From Pseudomonas antarctica (GTDB lineage: Bacteria > Pseudomonadota > Gammaproteobacteria > Pseudomonadales > Pseudomonadaceae), in NCBI RefSeq assembly GCF_001647715.1, contig NZ_CP015600.1, positions 1,488,001 through 1,552,000 of the forward strand: 64,000 nucleotides of DNA. Direction: 5' to 3'. The notes beneath the pieces were generated by a model. That model was not told the DNA's origin, did not search any database, and saw nothing but the letters and a program-made list of their open reading frames with translations. A program made the translations under genes and the position numbers. Shown here in pieces: positions 38,604 to 47,452 of this stretch; the first letter of the stretch is position 1; every line of letters starts with the position of its first letter.

Positions 38604-39194
38604 ATGAAGCGTTTGATGGTTCTGGGTGTGATTTCTTTGGCGTTGTCGGGCTGCTTTGAGAAAGGAGCTTCCGATGACGGGCTTGCAAAATCTATTAGCG
38701 CGGTAAGCGGAATCGAAACAGCCAGCAACTCGCCTGACGCGACGGTAAAATCGTGGTGGATGGTTAAGGATGCTGCAGCTCAGGTTCGAGTGGAAATTTG
38801 CAAAAACAATCAGAAGTTAGCTACGGCTTACTTCGACAAGCTCTCTCAGTTGTCTACTGGCGAGCTGATTGGCCGGGGCGATTGCGGCGAGAAGCCTATG
38901 AGTTTTGATCGGCAAATCACTAAGGTCGAGGTCCAATCGGAGACCCGCGCGCTGGTGACTGCTCGCATAAAGAACTCAACCCCTCCCGAGGATGGAGCGG
39001 TGCTTGATTCCGATGATAAAAAAGCCAAGGAGGCGGGAGAGCCTTTTCAATATCTGCTTGAGAGAAAAGATGCGCAGAGTGGCTGGCGAATCACGAAAAT
39101 AGCGAGCTTTCCTTCTTACGCGAATGACTGGAAGGACGTTTACGAAAAGCATGAGCCATCAAATAATCGCTATGTCTACGGCGCTTACCAGTGA
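38604..39194 (+). CDS. Insert gene 7, lipoprotein
   Basis: 196 residues from ATG 38604 with AAGGAGGGTGCGC upstream. Lipoprotein signal MKRLMVLGVISLALSGC with the lipid Cys at residue 17. The mature part is helical then beta-rich (VKSWWMVKDAAAQVRVEICK; SGWRITKIASFPSYANDWKD), resembling periplasmic proteins of unknown function. Probably anchored in a cell membrane of the lysogen. Confidence 0.75.
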   Translation: MKRLMVLGVISLALSGCFEKGASDDGLAKSISAVSGIETASNSPDATVKSWWMVKDAAAQVRVEICKNNQKLATAYFDKLSQLSTGELIGRGDCGEKPMSFDRQITKVEVQSETRALVTARIKNSTPPEDGAVLDSDDKKAKEAGEPFQYLLERKDAQSGWRITKIASFPSYANDWKDVYEKHEPSNNRYVYGAYQ

Positions 39195-39211
39195 GCCGGC
39201 GAGGGGGGGAC

Positions 39212-39556
39212 ATGAGATTATTCGTAGGGGCACTTGCCCTGGCTGTGCTGGCAGGATGCACAACACCAGGCGATCTCAAGTCGGGAAAGGCGACCATCAC
39301 CGCTTCATCGAGTAAAGCGCCGAAGCAATATGCCCTCTGCGTAATGCCGAAATGGCAGGATGCTCGCTCAGGCGCCACGATGACGGAAACCGCGACTGGC
39401 TATAGACTAATCGTTGCTACCGACTCGACCGCTGAGGAGCTTCTTGAGGTTAACCGATCCTCAAGTGGAAGCAGTGTTGCGTTGTATCAGCGATTGTCCT
39501 GGGCTCCTGGTTACGGTCGATCAGCAATTGAAAAGGCGGTTCGCGACTGCCTGTAA
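39212..39556 (+). CDS. Insert gene 8, small lipoprotein
   Basis: 114 residues from ATG 39212 with GAGGGGGGGAC in front. Signal MRLFVGALALAVLAGC, lipid Cys at residue 16. The mature part (KQYALCVMPKWQDARSGATM and a late Cys) could form one disulfide. It follows insert gene 7 by 17 bases. Lipoproteins next to tail genes in temperate phages often block superinfection; that is inference here. Confidence 0.75.
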   Translation: MRLFVGALALAVLAGCTTPGDLKSGKATITASSSKAPKQYALCVMPKWQDARSGATMTETATGYRLIVATDSTAEELLEVNRSSSGSSVALYQRLSWAPGYGRSAIEKAVRDCL

Positions 39557-39570
39557 GGAACAACCAAATT

Positions 39571-39593
39571 AAGCCGCCCAAGGGCGGCTTTTT
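39571..39593 (+). terminator. Terminator at the right end of the K-I insert
   Basis: AAGCCGCCC (39571-39579) and GGGCGGCTT (39582-39590) followed by T. It closes the inserted gene block just before gene I. Confidence 0.75.
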
Positions 39594-39610
39594 CATGTCC
39601 GGAGAAAACT

Positions 39611-40198
39611 ATGGCAGCGCTCGCAATCGAATACCAGCCACTCACAACCATCCTGCTTTTCGGCCAACTACGCCAGTTCGGTCGCTCATTCAGGCTGTCG
39701 GTAAGAACGACAGCGGAGGCGATCAAGGCTCTTTGCGTGCAGATTCCTGGCTTTGAGCGTTTCTTGTCGAATGCGAAGTCGCGAGGTATTGAGTTTGCTG
39801 TGTTCAGGGGGAAAAAGAATATTGGAGAGGGCGAGCTATCTTTTGGCGGAGAAGGAGACATCCGCATTGCCCCAGTGATTACCGGTAGCAAGCGAGCGGG
39901 GATTCTCCAGACGATTGTTGGTGTAGTCCTGCTCGCTATTTCGTATGTATTCCCGGTTACCGCGCCGTATCTGGCGCCGGCCGGCATAGGTCTTGTTGCC
40001 GGCGGCGTAATTCAAATGCTCAGCCCCCAGGCCGGGGGCCTCAAGACAAGCGCCGCGCCAGAAAACACACCCGGCTATGCTTTCGGCAGCGCCAAGAACA
40101 CCACGGCCTCCGGCAATCCTGTACCGCTGTGCTACGGCAAGCGGCGGGTGGGCGGGGCGATTATCAGCGCCGCTATCTACGCCGAAGACCAAATGTAG
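39611..40198 (+). CDS. Tail assembly protein I
   Basis: 195 residues, full length for lambda I (PF06805). An N-terminal ubiquitin-like part (ILLFGQLRQFGRSFRLSVRT) is followed by a hydrophobic segment (AGILQTIVGVVLLAISYVFP) and the ending GSAKNTTASGNPVPLCYGKR, the conserved motif of the family. It acts with K in initiating the tail tip and is displaced from K by the insert. Confidence 0.88.
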   Translation: MAALAIEYQPLTTILLFGQLRQFGRSFRLSVRTTAEAIKALCVQIPGFERFLSNAKSRGIEFAVFRGKKNIGEGELSFGGEGDIRIAPVITGSKRAGILQTIVGVVLLAISYVFPVTAPYLAPAGIGLVAGGVIQMLSPQAGGLKTSAAPENTPGYAFGSAKNTTASGNPVPLCYGKRRVGGAIISAAIYAEDQM

Positions 40199-40212
40199 CT
40201 GTCATCCGCAAC

Positions 40213-40241
40213 ACCGCCGCCGCCCAAGAGGCGGTTTTTTA
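40213..40241 (+). terminator. Hairpin between genes I and J
   Basis: ACCGCC (40213-40218) and GGCGGT (40230-40235) followed by T6. Confidence 0.6.
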
Positions 40242-40257
40242 TTGCCTGGAGAAAAGT

Positions 40258-43200
40258 ATGGGCGCAGCACGCATTATCGATATCCACGGCGCCAAGGGCG
40301 GCGAAGAGAAACCAAAGACGCCAACGGAAGCCCCGGATAGCCTTCGCTCCGTTGCCATCGCCAAAATTCTCATCGCGGTGGGCGAAGGCGAGTTCGAAGG
40401 TGTGCCGACCGCAAAGGACATCTACCTCGACAACACGCCGCTGCAAGACCCTCAGGGCAACATGAACTTCCCGAACGTGAAGTGGGAGTGGCGCACCGGG
40501 GCTGTGGATCAGTCGTATATCCAGGGAATTCCATCGGTCGAGAACGAAACCACCATCAGCACCGAACTGCGCAGCGGCACTCCGTGGGTTCGGGCAATCA
40601 GCAACACCCAACTCTCCGCTGTGCGCATTCGCTTCGCCTGGCCGGCGCTCCAGTCGGTGGATGCCAGTGGCAACATCAACGGTTACGCGATCGGCTACAA
40701 GGTCGAGTTGGCTACTGATGGCGGCGCTTATCGGGAGGTTCTGAATGAGGCCGTGTCGGGAAAGACCACCAGCCTTTACGAGCGCACCCGCCGGATCGAT
40801 TTACCCAAGGCAGCCACTGGTTGGCTGATGCGTATCACGCGGCTGACACCCAACCAGAACAACAACAAAATCTCCGACACGATGCAGATCGCCGGCTTCA
40901 CAGAGGTGATCGACGCCAAGATCCGCTACCCGAACACGGCGCTGCTCTACATTGAGTTTTCAGCCGAGCAGTTCCGCAGTATCCCTGCCGTTACCGTCGA
41001 GACCAAGCTGAAGAAGATGCAGGTGCCCAGCAACTATGACCCGGTATCGCGCACCTACTCGGGCGTTTGGGATGGCACGTTTAAGCAGGCCTGGACCGAC
41101 AACGCGGTCTGGATGACCTACGACATCACCACCGCCGACCGCTTCGGCCTTGGGCGTCGCATCAAACCGTGGATGGTCGACAAGTGGGAGCTTTACCGCA
41201 TCTCGCAGTATTGCGACCAACTGGTGCCGGATGGAAAGGGTGGCCAGGAGCCGCGTTTCATCTGCAACATGAACCTGCAGAGCAAGGCTGACGCTTGGTC
41301 TCTGCTGCGTGACATCTCGGCGATCTACCGGGGCATGACCTACTGGGCTCAGGGCCAGGTGTTCACCCTTTCGGATATGCCGCGCGCCACGGACTTCGAC
41401 TTCGCCTATACCCGGGCAAACGTGCTCGATGGCAAATTCACCTATTCCAGTGCGTCGGAGCGTACCCGCTATACGCGGGCGCTGATCAGTTACGACAACC
41501 CGCTGAACAACTACGACACCGACGTCACGGCGGTGACCGACCAGAAGCTGCAGCGGCGTTACGGCGACAACCCGCTGGAGATCAGCGCGATTGGCTGCAC
41601 GCGTGAATCCGAGGCCCAGCGCCGCGGTAAGTGGGCTCTGCTCACCAACTCCAAGGACCGGGCCGTCACCTTCAAGGTCGGCCTCGATGGGCGTATTCCG
41701 TTGCCGGGCTACGTAATCCCGATTGCTGACGAACTGCTCGCTGGCCGGCCGGTGGGCGGGCGTATTTCGGCGGTGAACGGCAAAGTCATCACCCTGGACC
41801 GTGACACCCAGGCCAAGCCCGGTGACCGTCTGATCCTCAACCTGCCCGACGGCAAGTGCGAGGGGCGCACCGTGCAACTGGTCAGTGGTCGCCAGGTCAC
41901 GGTCACCACGGCGTACTCCGTGGCACCTGAGCGGGAACTGGTGTGGGCTCTCGACGCTGACGACCTGGCTATCCCGCTGTACCGGGTGACCAGCGTTTCC
42001 CGGCCAGAGCCTGGCGTGTTTGAAATCTCGGCCGTGCAGTACGACCCGAGCAAGTTCGCGCACATCGACACCGGCGCTCGGCTGGAAGAGCGGCCGATCA
42101 GCGTTATCCCAATCACCGTGGTTCCGGCGCCGGCCAGCGTCACCCTGACATCGAGCTACGCCGTAAATCAGGGTATCGCGATCAGCACCATGAACATCTC
42201 GTGGCCCGCCGTCACCGGCGCCGTCGCGTACGACGTGGAGTGGCGCAAGGACAGCGGCAACTGGATCAAGGTGCAACGCACCGGATCGACCAGCGTCGAC
42301 GTCACTGGCATCTACTCGGGTGCCTACCTTGCGCGGGTGCGCTCGGTGAGCGCCTTCGAGATATCGTCGATCTGGAAGAGCTCCAACCTGACCAATCTGC
42401 AAGGCAAAACCGGCCTGCCGCCGGCAGTGGCGTTCCTGCGCGCCACCGGCGAGCTCTTCGGGATCAGCATCAAGTGGGGCTTCCCTGCTGGCGCCGAGGA
42501 CACCCAACGCACCGAGCTGTGGTATGGCCCGGCGAACAGTCTGCCGGCCGCAAGCAAGCTGGCCGACCTGGCGTATCCGCAGGCCGACTACCGCATGCAG
42601 CAGTTGAAGTCAGGCGCAACTCTGTTCTTCTGGGCGCGCCTGGTGGATCGAACCGGCAACATCGGGCCGTTCTTCCCTGTCGTGAATGGTGTGATGGGCC
42701 AGTCCATTTCGGACGCTGGGCCGATCCTTGAGCAGATCAAGGGGCAGATCGACGAATCATCGCTGGCTCCAGCTCTAAACGGACGCATCAACCTGATCGA
42801 CGGCAATGGGCCGGGGTCCGTAAACGCTCGAAATGCGCAGTTAAGAAAGGATCTTGAGGCGCAAATCAAGCCTTATGTGGACGCGCTCTTGTGGGACGCC
42901 GCGAAGGCCTACGCGAAGGGTGACATCGTTCGTCAGGGAAACAAGCTGTATCAGGCCCTAGCCGCTAACACTGGCTCCCAGCCGCCCAGTGCAAACTGGA
43001 AAGACGTGGGCGACATCCTCACTGATGCAAACGCTTTGGCAATACGGGTTAATAACCTTGACCAGAAAATCACGGTAGTCGACGGGGAGGTGATTGCCAC
43101 CCAGGACCAGCTCACCCAGCTCCAGACAAAGGTAAATGACCCGGCAACTGGCCTGGCGGCTACGGCAAATAACGTCACCCAGGTGAATCAGCGAGTAACC

Positions 43201-44187
43201 AACGTTGATAACAAGCTGACCGCGCAGACTGAGCGGATTGACGGCGTTTACGCTGAAATTAACGCCCCGATGGCTGGTTCTGATAATGACCTGGCTGGCA
43301 GCACTCAGGGCTATGCAGGCGTATGGTCTATCCAGTCCGCTGTTACCGATGGCGACTATGCCCAGGCCAAGCGCACAGACACAGTGGAGGCTCAGGTAAA
43401 CAAAAACTACGCGACCTACGAGCAGACCACTACAGCGTTAGTGAACGGCCAGACTGCTCAAGCTGCACAGACCTCGGTTTTGCGTACAGATTTTGAGGGC
43501 AACAAGGCGACAGTCAATCAGCAGATCGCTGTTGTATCAGATGCCACGAAAACCAATGCCCAGTCCATTGGCACTCTGCGCACTGACTTCAACAGCAACA
43601 GCTCTGCCGTTCAGACATCGCTTAAAACGCTGACCGATTCGAATGAAGCAAACGCGACAGCAACGCAGAACCTGCAAACAACTGTAGGTGGCCATACACA
43701 GCAGTTCCAGCAGCAGGCAAGTATCAATCAGAGCGTTGACGGGAAGGTCAGCGGCACGTACTCGCTCCGTTACAAGCTGGATGTAAACGGCATTCCGTAC
43801 TCGGCTGGTATCGGTTTTGGTATCGAGTCAGGTGTGAACGGCAGTGCTATCTCGCGCTTCGTTATCCAGGCTGATCAATTTGCAATATACAACGGTGCAC
43901 TAGGCGCGGCAGGGTCCAGCGTGCCATTCGCCGTGAACGGTACGGAGACCTACATCAAGTCTGCTTTTATTCAGGACGGCACGATTACAAACGCCAAGAT
44001 CGGTAACTACATACAGTCGAACAACTACGTTGCTGGAGTCAGCGGGTGGAAGCTGTTCTTTGATGGCACGTTCGAAATGAATGGCGTAGTTCCTGGGCAA
44101 GGCCGCTCAATGATGACAAATAGGTCTCTACGTTTCTGGGATGTGAATGGAGTTAAGAGAGTTCAGATAGGGGACCTAAGCGAATGA
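40258..44187 (+). CDS. Central tail fibre / host specificity protein J
   Basis: 1309 residues from ATG 40258 with GGAGAAAAGT upstream. The N-terminal ~650 residues (SVAIAKILIAVGEGEFEGVP, QVFTLSDMPRATDFDFAYTR) are the conserved tip part of J. FN3-like repeats follow (from ~residue 625). A carbohydrate-binding-like module occurs at ~879-915 (AYAKGDIVRQGNKLYQALAA). The C-terminal part is a coiled repeat region and a DUF1983-type end (YIQSNNYVAGVSGWKLFFDG). The last ~400 residues should decide receptor choice. Confidence 0.93.
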   Translation: MGAARIIDIHGAKGGEEKPKTPTEAPDSLRSVAIAKILIAVGEGEFEGVPTAKDIYLDNTPLQDPQGNMNFPNVKWEWRTGAVDQSYIQGIPSVENETTISTELRSGTPWVRAISNTQLSAVRIRFAWPALQSVDASGNINGYAIGYKVELATDGGAYREVLNEAVSGKTTSLYERTRRIDLPKAATGWLMRITRLTPNQNNNKISDTMQIAGFTEVIDAKIRYPNTALLYIEFSAEQFRSIPAVTVETKLKKMQVPSNYDPVSRTYSGVWDGTFKQAWTDNAVWMTYDITTADRFGLGRRIKPWMVDKWELYRISQYCDQLVPDGKGGQEPRFICNMNLQSKADAWSLLRDISAIYRGMTYWAQGQVFTLSDMPRATDFDFAYTRANVLDGKFTYSSASERTRYTRALISYDNPLNNYDTDVTAVTDQKLQRRYGDNPLEISAIGCTRESEAQRRGKWALLTNSKDRAVTFKVGLDGRIPLPGYVIPIADELLAGRPVGGRISAVNGKVITLDRDTQAKPGDRLILNLPDGKCEGRTVQLVSGRQVTVTTAYSVAPERELVWALDADDLAIPLYRVTSVSRPEPGVFEISAVQYDPSKFAHIDTGARLEERPISVIPITVVPAPASVTLTSSYAVNQGIAISTMNISWPAVTGAVAYDVEWRKDSGNWIKVQRTGSTSVDVTGIYSGAYLARVRSVSAFEISSIWKSSNLTNLQGKTGLPPAVAFLRATGELFGISIKWGFPAGAEDTQRTELWYGPANSLPAASKLADLAYPQADYRMQQLKSGATLFFWARLVDRTGNIGPFFPVVNGVMGQSISDAGPILEQIKGQIDESSLAPALNGRINLIDGNGPGSVNARNAQLRKDLEAQIKPYVDALLWDAAKAYAKGDIVRQGNKLYQALAANTGSQPPSANWKDVGDILTDANALAIRVNNLDQKITVVDGEVIATQDQLTQLQTKVNDPATGLAATANNVTQVNQRVTNVDNKLTAQTERIDGVYAEINAPMAGSDNDLAGSTQGYAGVWSIQSAVTDGDYAQAKRTDTVEAQVNKNYATYEQTTTALVNGQTAQAAQTSVLRTDFEGNKATVNQQIAVVSDATKTNAQSIGTLRTDFNSNSSAVQTSLKTLTDSNEANATATQNLQTTVGGHTQQFQQQASINQSVDGKVSGTYSLRYKLDVNGIPYSAGIGFGIESGVNGSAISRFVIQADQFAIYNGALGAAGSSVPFAVNGTETYIKSAFIQDGTITNAKIGNYIQSNNYVAGVSGWKLFFDGTFEMNGVVPGQGRSMMTNRSLRFWDVNGVKRVQIGDLSE

Positions 44188-44537
44188 CGACAGGAATTAG
44201 GATTTGGGGGGCTAATGGAGCCCTCCAGCTTGATGAAAACTCTTTCACGGTTAGGGTTGTTTATTCGACCCTGGTGACAAGAAACCCTGAACGCCCGAAC
44301 TCGACACGGAACGTCTCTATATCAATCCCGGAGGTAACCCCGGAAAGATACACGGCGGTATGCGTACCAAACATATCGTTCACGGGAGACCCGAGTGGGC
44401 AGGATGCAAGGAACTCAATGTTCGACGCGCAGGTTGTGCAGGGCGGGGTTATCGTCTGGTTTACAAACAGGGCCATCCCAGCGTCAGCCGCTTTCGGCGT
44501 AGGGACTCAGCGACTCTTGGTAATGAGATACAGATGA
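44184..44537 (+). CDS. Tail tip accessory protein, 117 aa
   Basis: 117 residues, overlapping J by 4 bases. Beta-rich (FTVRVVYSTLVTRN, ISIPEVTPERYTAVC). Codons such as ATA, AGA and AGG are more frequent than in upstream genes. Similar short beta proteins follow J in several Pseudomonas phages; function unknown. Confidence 0.65.
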   Translation: MTTGIRIWGANGALQLDENSFTVRVVYSTLVTRNPERPNSTRNVSISIPEVTPERYTAVCVPNISFTGDPSGQDARNSMFDAQVVQGGVIVWFTNRAIPASAAFGVGTQRLLVMRYR

Positions 44538-45172
44538 CATACGGTCTAAAGTTCACAAACACATCCGACGTGGTTACTTTGGACTCGGAGTTTTCCAGGC
44601 TGGTTATTCTTTATTCAGCAAGGTATAACGCCGGGGCATTCTTTCCGTACCCGATCACGTCTGACGAGCCCCCACTCATCTTTGTGCGGCCCGACAACAC
44701 CGCATCATTCCAGTATGTGAGGCTTATAGGGACACCTGGCAACTGGACTGGGTTCTCAAACTCTCACCCGGCAAACTCGCCAGGGACATACTTTCTGGCA
44801 GCCTACGCATCAAAGGAAACGGAAACCTACGGAATGCGGCTGTGGGATGGCGGATCAAAGCTTCTGTTTGATAGCGGTACGCCGTGCGCGCAGTTCACCC
44901 TAGTAGCTGCGAACTGGACGCTGCTATCTCTTACCAATCCGTCGCCAGGGCGGTACACCTACATATTTACAACGCCGGTTGACTTTAGGTCCGGCGATTA
45001 CATGATGATCAATAACGTTGCCATGGATATCCCAGGCGGTGATACGTGGTCAAAGCTTACATGTGGCTGGGACTACCAAAATAGCAGGATGGTCATATCA
45101 CTCCAGAATATTGGCGACTTTAGGACTAATGGGTTATTTCTGACCTTATTGTTCGCTAAACCAATAACTTGA
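44534..45172 (+). CDS. Tail tip accessory protein, 212 aa
   Basis: 212 residues from ATG 44534 (MTYGLKFTNTSDVVTLDSEF). Beta-sandwich-like, aromatic-rich (ARYNAGAFFPYPITSDEPPL). The start of the protein resembles that of the gene before it, which suggests the two are related. Same unusual codon choice as the 3' part of J. Function unknown; probably sits on the tail tip. Confidence 0.65.
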   Translation: MTYGLKFTNTSDVVTLDSEFSRLVILYSARYNAGAFFPYPITSDEPPLIFVRPDNTASFQYVRLIGTPGNWTGFSNSHPANSPGTYFLAAYASKETETYGMRLWDGGSKLLFDSGTPCAQFTLVAANWTLLSLTNPSPGRYTYIFTTPVDFRSGDYMMINNVAMDIPGGDTWSKLTCGWDYQNSRMVISLQNIGDFRTNGLFLTLLFAKPIT

Positions 45173-45251
45173 AGTTGGGGTTTGGTTTCGGTATTTGAGT
45201 TTTTAGGTAGCTGAATTCGCAAGGGTCAGCTTTTATGTTGCGGAGGGATTT

Positions 45252-45737
45252 ATGGCAAGATCGATTATTAACCTAGGCGTAGCGCCTACCGGCCAAGGGG
45301 GTGATACATTTCGCACCGCTAGCCAAAAGAACAACGACAATTCGGCGGAACTGTATGCGCGCCAGGCTCTGCTTGGAACTGCGTCTAACGCAACTTTGAC
45401 CGTGGGCATCTCTGACATAACATCAGGCAGAGTACTCAAGGTTGGAGACTACGGATTTGGCGTTATGCCAGTTTTCAATGATTACGGGTTGGACGTACTC
45501 ACATCGTTTGGGTACTGCTACATCAACAATGGTTACAACGCACCAACAGGTCACCGTTTTGGTTGGCTTTTCTCGCTACCTGTCAGTGACGGTTACACCA
45601 TCCAGGAGTTTAGGTCGCAAACAGATGGCTCTTTGCATACCAGAGCCAAACTTTCCGGGACGTGGCAGGCCTGGCGGATGACCTACAACACCGGCAACAC
45701 CACTCGTGCCGCTGATGGCACCTTGAAGGCGATCTGA
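45252..45737 (+). CDS. Tail fibre protein with pyocin-knob type end
   Basis: 161 residues with GCGGAGGGATTT before ATG. The N-terminus (MARSIINLGVAPTGQGGDTF and TASQKNNDNSAELYAR) is an attachment segment seen in phage fibres. The C-terminal half (FSLPVSDGYTIQEFRSQTDG, LSGTWQAWRMTYNTGNTTRA) resembles the knob modules of pyocin and phage fibres that bind cell-surface sugars. Confidence 0.75.
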   Translation: MARSIINLGVAPTGQGGDTFRTASQKNNDNSAELYARQALLGTASNATLTVGISDITSGRVLKVGDYGFGVMPVFNDYGLDVLTSFGYCYINNGYNAPTGHRFGWLFSLPVSDGYTIQEFRSQTDGSLHTRAKLSGTWQAWRMTYNTGNTTRAADGTLKAI

Positions 45738-45739
45738 CC

Positions 45740-46108
45740 ATGGCAAGAGCAGCAATCAACGTACTCGGCGCTACTGGCGCGACCTATGACTTTGTGACCG
45801 CCGGCGCGGGCGTGGTGGCTTCTTCGCGAAAATCAGCGGGGGTATACCAGGTCACTGGATGCATGGGCATGGTTCCGTTCCCGCCGGCCGATGATGGATG
45901 GGGCTACACGGTGAACCAGATCGACAGCCGCGCAGACGTGGATATTCAGTTTGAGGAGGGCGTGCTAACGGTGACGGTGACCAGGGACGACAAACCGTAC
46001 GACCTGAAGCACATGATCACGCTGCACATCCTGGTGCCCGACACGCCGGTAGTGGAGATGCCGCAGATAACTCAAGCGGAGGAAGACCCCGTCACTCCTG
46101 AAACCTGA
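45740..46108 (+). CDS. Tail fibre-associated protein, 122 aa
   Basis: 122 residues, start 2 bases after the fibre gene. The N-terminus MARAAINVLGATGATYDFVT resembles that of the fibre protein before it. A beta-rich core follows, and an acidic end (EMPQITQAEEDPVTPET). It may be a fibre cap, chaperone or second short fibre. Confidence 0.6.
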   Translation: MARAAINVLGATGATYDFVTAGAGVVASSRKSAGVYQVTGCMGMVPFPPADDGWGYTVNQIDSRADVDIQFEEGVLTVTVTRDDKPYDLKHMITLHILVPDTPVVEMPQITQAEEDPVTPET

Positions 46109-46128
46109 TAGACGCCCGAAAACCACGG

Positions 46129-46150
46129 CCGCCATTGAGCGGTTTTTTTT
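46129..46150 (+). terminator. Hairpin before the second lysis cassette
   Basis: CCGC-CATTGA-GCGG followed by T8. The stem is short but the U tract is long. Confidence 0.55.
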
Positions 46151-46165
46151 CGCCTGGAGAAAAGT

Positions 46166-46594
46166 ATGCCGATCACCGAACCCCGCGGGGTGCGCAACCG
46201 AAACCCCGGCAACATCGATTACAGCCCGGCCAACCAGTGGGAAGGTCAGCTTGGTATGGAGGTCGGCGTACCGAGACCACGCTTCGCCCGTTTCGATACG
46301 CCTGAGAACGGCATCCGTGCACTGGGCAAGGTGCTGCTTACCTACCAGCGCAAGCATGGCCTGAAGACGGTGAAGTCCATCATCGGCCGCTGGGCACCCT
46401 CGGTGGAGAACGACACCGCCGCCTATGTGCGCGCCGTTGAGGCGAACACCGGCACCAAGCCAGGTGCCGAGGTCGACCTGACCCAGCAGGCGGTGATGGC
46501 TGGCTTCGTCAAGGCGATCATTCACCACGAAAACGCTGGTTATTCATACCCTGACGCAGTGCTTGCGGAAGGCGTGCGGCGGGCGCTGACATGA
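46166..46594 (+). CDS. Putative lysozyme / muralytic phage protein
   Basis: 142 residues. The start RGVRNRNPGNIDYSPANQWE is the motif of a group of phage lysozyme-like and structural proteins (RGIRNNNPGNI). The following RFDTPENGIRALGKVLLTYQ and HGLKTVKSIIGRWAPSVEND fit a lysozyme-type fold. It is the only muralytic candidate apart from K and lies directly before Rz/Rz1, so it is the likely endolysin. It has no signal peptide and would depend on the holin at 18.0 kb. Confidence 0.7.
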   Translation: MPITEPRGVRNRNPGNIDYSPANQWEGQLGMEVGVPRPRFARFDTPENGIRALGKVLLTYQRKHGLKTVKSIIGRWAPSVENDTAAYVRAVEANTGTKPGAEVDLTQQAVMAGFVKAIIHHENAGYSYPDAVLAEGVRRALT

Positions 46595-47097
46595 CGCCCG
46601 GGCAGATCCTGGCCGCGATCCTGCTGGCCATGGCAATGAGCGCCGCCGGCACCTGGCAGGTTCAGGACTGGCGCATGGGGGAGCGGCTCGCCGAACAAGG
46701 CGCCGCACACCAGAAAGCCCTGGACTCAATCACCGTTGAGGCCTGGCGTCAGCAGACGGCCGAGCAGGACAAGCGCCTGGCCACCGAGCATCTGCTCGCA
46801 GCCCAGGACCAACAACACACTCGAGAACTCTCCGATGCCCAACGTAATCAGGCCGTTTTGCGCGATCGCCTTGCCACTGCTGATGTGCGGCTGTCAGTCC
46901 TTCTCGACGCGACCGATTCAGCTAGTGGCTGCAACGTGCCTGCCGCCCCCGGCGCCGCCAGCGTGGTTCATGCAGCCCGCCGAGCCCAACTTGACCCAGC
47001 GCATGCTCAAAGAATTATCGCCATCACCGACGACGGGGATAACGCCGTAATCGCGCTGCGGGCGTGCCAGGCGTACGTCAGGGCTGTGGCTCGGTAA
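46591..47097 (+). CDS. Spanin Rz (inner membrane subunit)
   Basis: 168 residues, overlapping the lysozyme gene by 4 bases. An N-terminal membrane helix (ILAAILLAMAMSAAGTWQV) is followed by a long coiled coil and the ending DDGDNAVIALRACQAYVRAV typical of lambda-type Rz (PF03245). Contains the Rz1 gene in another frame. Confidence 0.88.
   Translation: MTPGQILAAILLAMAMSAAGTWQVQDWRMGERLAEQGAAHQKALDSITVEAWRQQTAEQDKRLATEHLLAAQDQQHTRELSDAQRNQAVLRDRLATADVRLSVLLDATDSASGCNVPAAPGAASVVHAARRAQLDPAHAQRIIAITDDGDNAVIALRACQAYVRAVAR
46835..47050 (+). CDS. Spanin Rz1 (outer membrane lipoprotein), embedded in Rz
   Basis: 71 residues from ATG 46835 in the +1 frame of Rz. MPNVIRPFCAIALPLLMCGC ends in a lipobox with the lipid Cys at residue 18 or 20. 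The mature part is proline-rich (CLPPPAPPAWFMQPAEP), as in Rz1. Fully nested inside Rz. Confidence 0.82.
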   Translation: MPNVIRPFCAIALPLLMCGCQSFSTRPIQLVAATCLPPPAPPAWFMQPAEPNLTQRMLKELSPSPTTGITP

Positions 47098-47434
47098 CTT
47101 TCCTGAGTTCGTCGTGTAGCCGCTGATTCTCCCTAAGCAGGTGGTCGCGCTGACCGGCAACCAGATCGATGGGTCGGAAGCTCACATTGTCAGGGGATTC
47201 ATCATTCATATCTGAGGCGCGCTCAAGTGCTTGCCTGAGTGCGGCCTCGGCTGATGCCTTGCCGGTGGCGAGCAGGTCGTTCATCTGAACCAGGCCGGCG
47301 ACGTTTGCCCGCGCCTTTCTCAGCATCGCCTGGGTCTGGATGAGTTCGTCCTCGAGCAAGGCGCACTGGTGTTTGTACATTTCCAGGGGCGTAGGGCAGC
47401 CAAGCCACGCAGAGGTGTCTTCGTCGATGTGCAT
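47078..47434 (-). CDS. LexA-box gene at the prophage right end, unknown coiled-coil protein
   Basis: 118 residues from ATG 47434 (MHIDEDTSAWLGCPTPLEMY); an in-frame ATG at 47464 lies inside the LexA box and is unlikely as start. The rest is helical with coiled-coil character (LLEDELIQTQAMLRKARANV, LLRENQRLHDELRKV). It is convergent with Rz, overlapping by 20 bases. Expected to be induced by DNA damage. Function unknown. Confidence 0.65.
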   Translation of the reverse strand: MHIDEDTSAWLGCPTPLEMYKHQCALLEDELIQTQAMLRKARANVAGLVQMNDLLATGKASAEAALRQALERASDMNDESPDNVSFRPIDLVAGQRDHLLRENQRLHDELRKVTEPQP

Positions 47435-47452
47435 GGTGGGTAAATCCGAATG

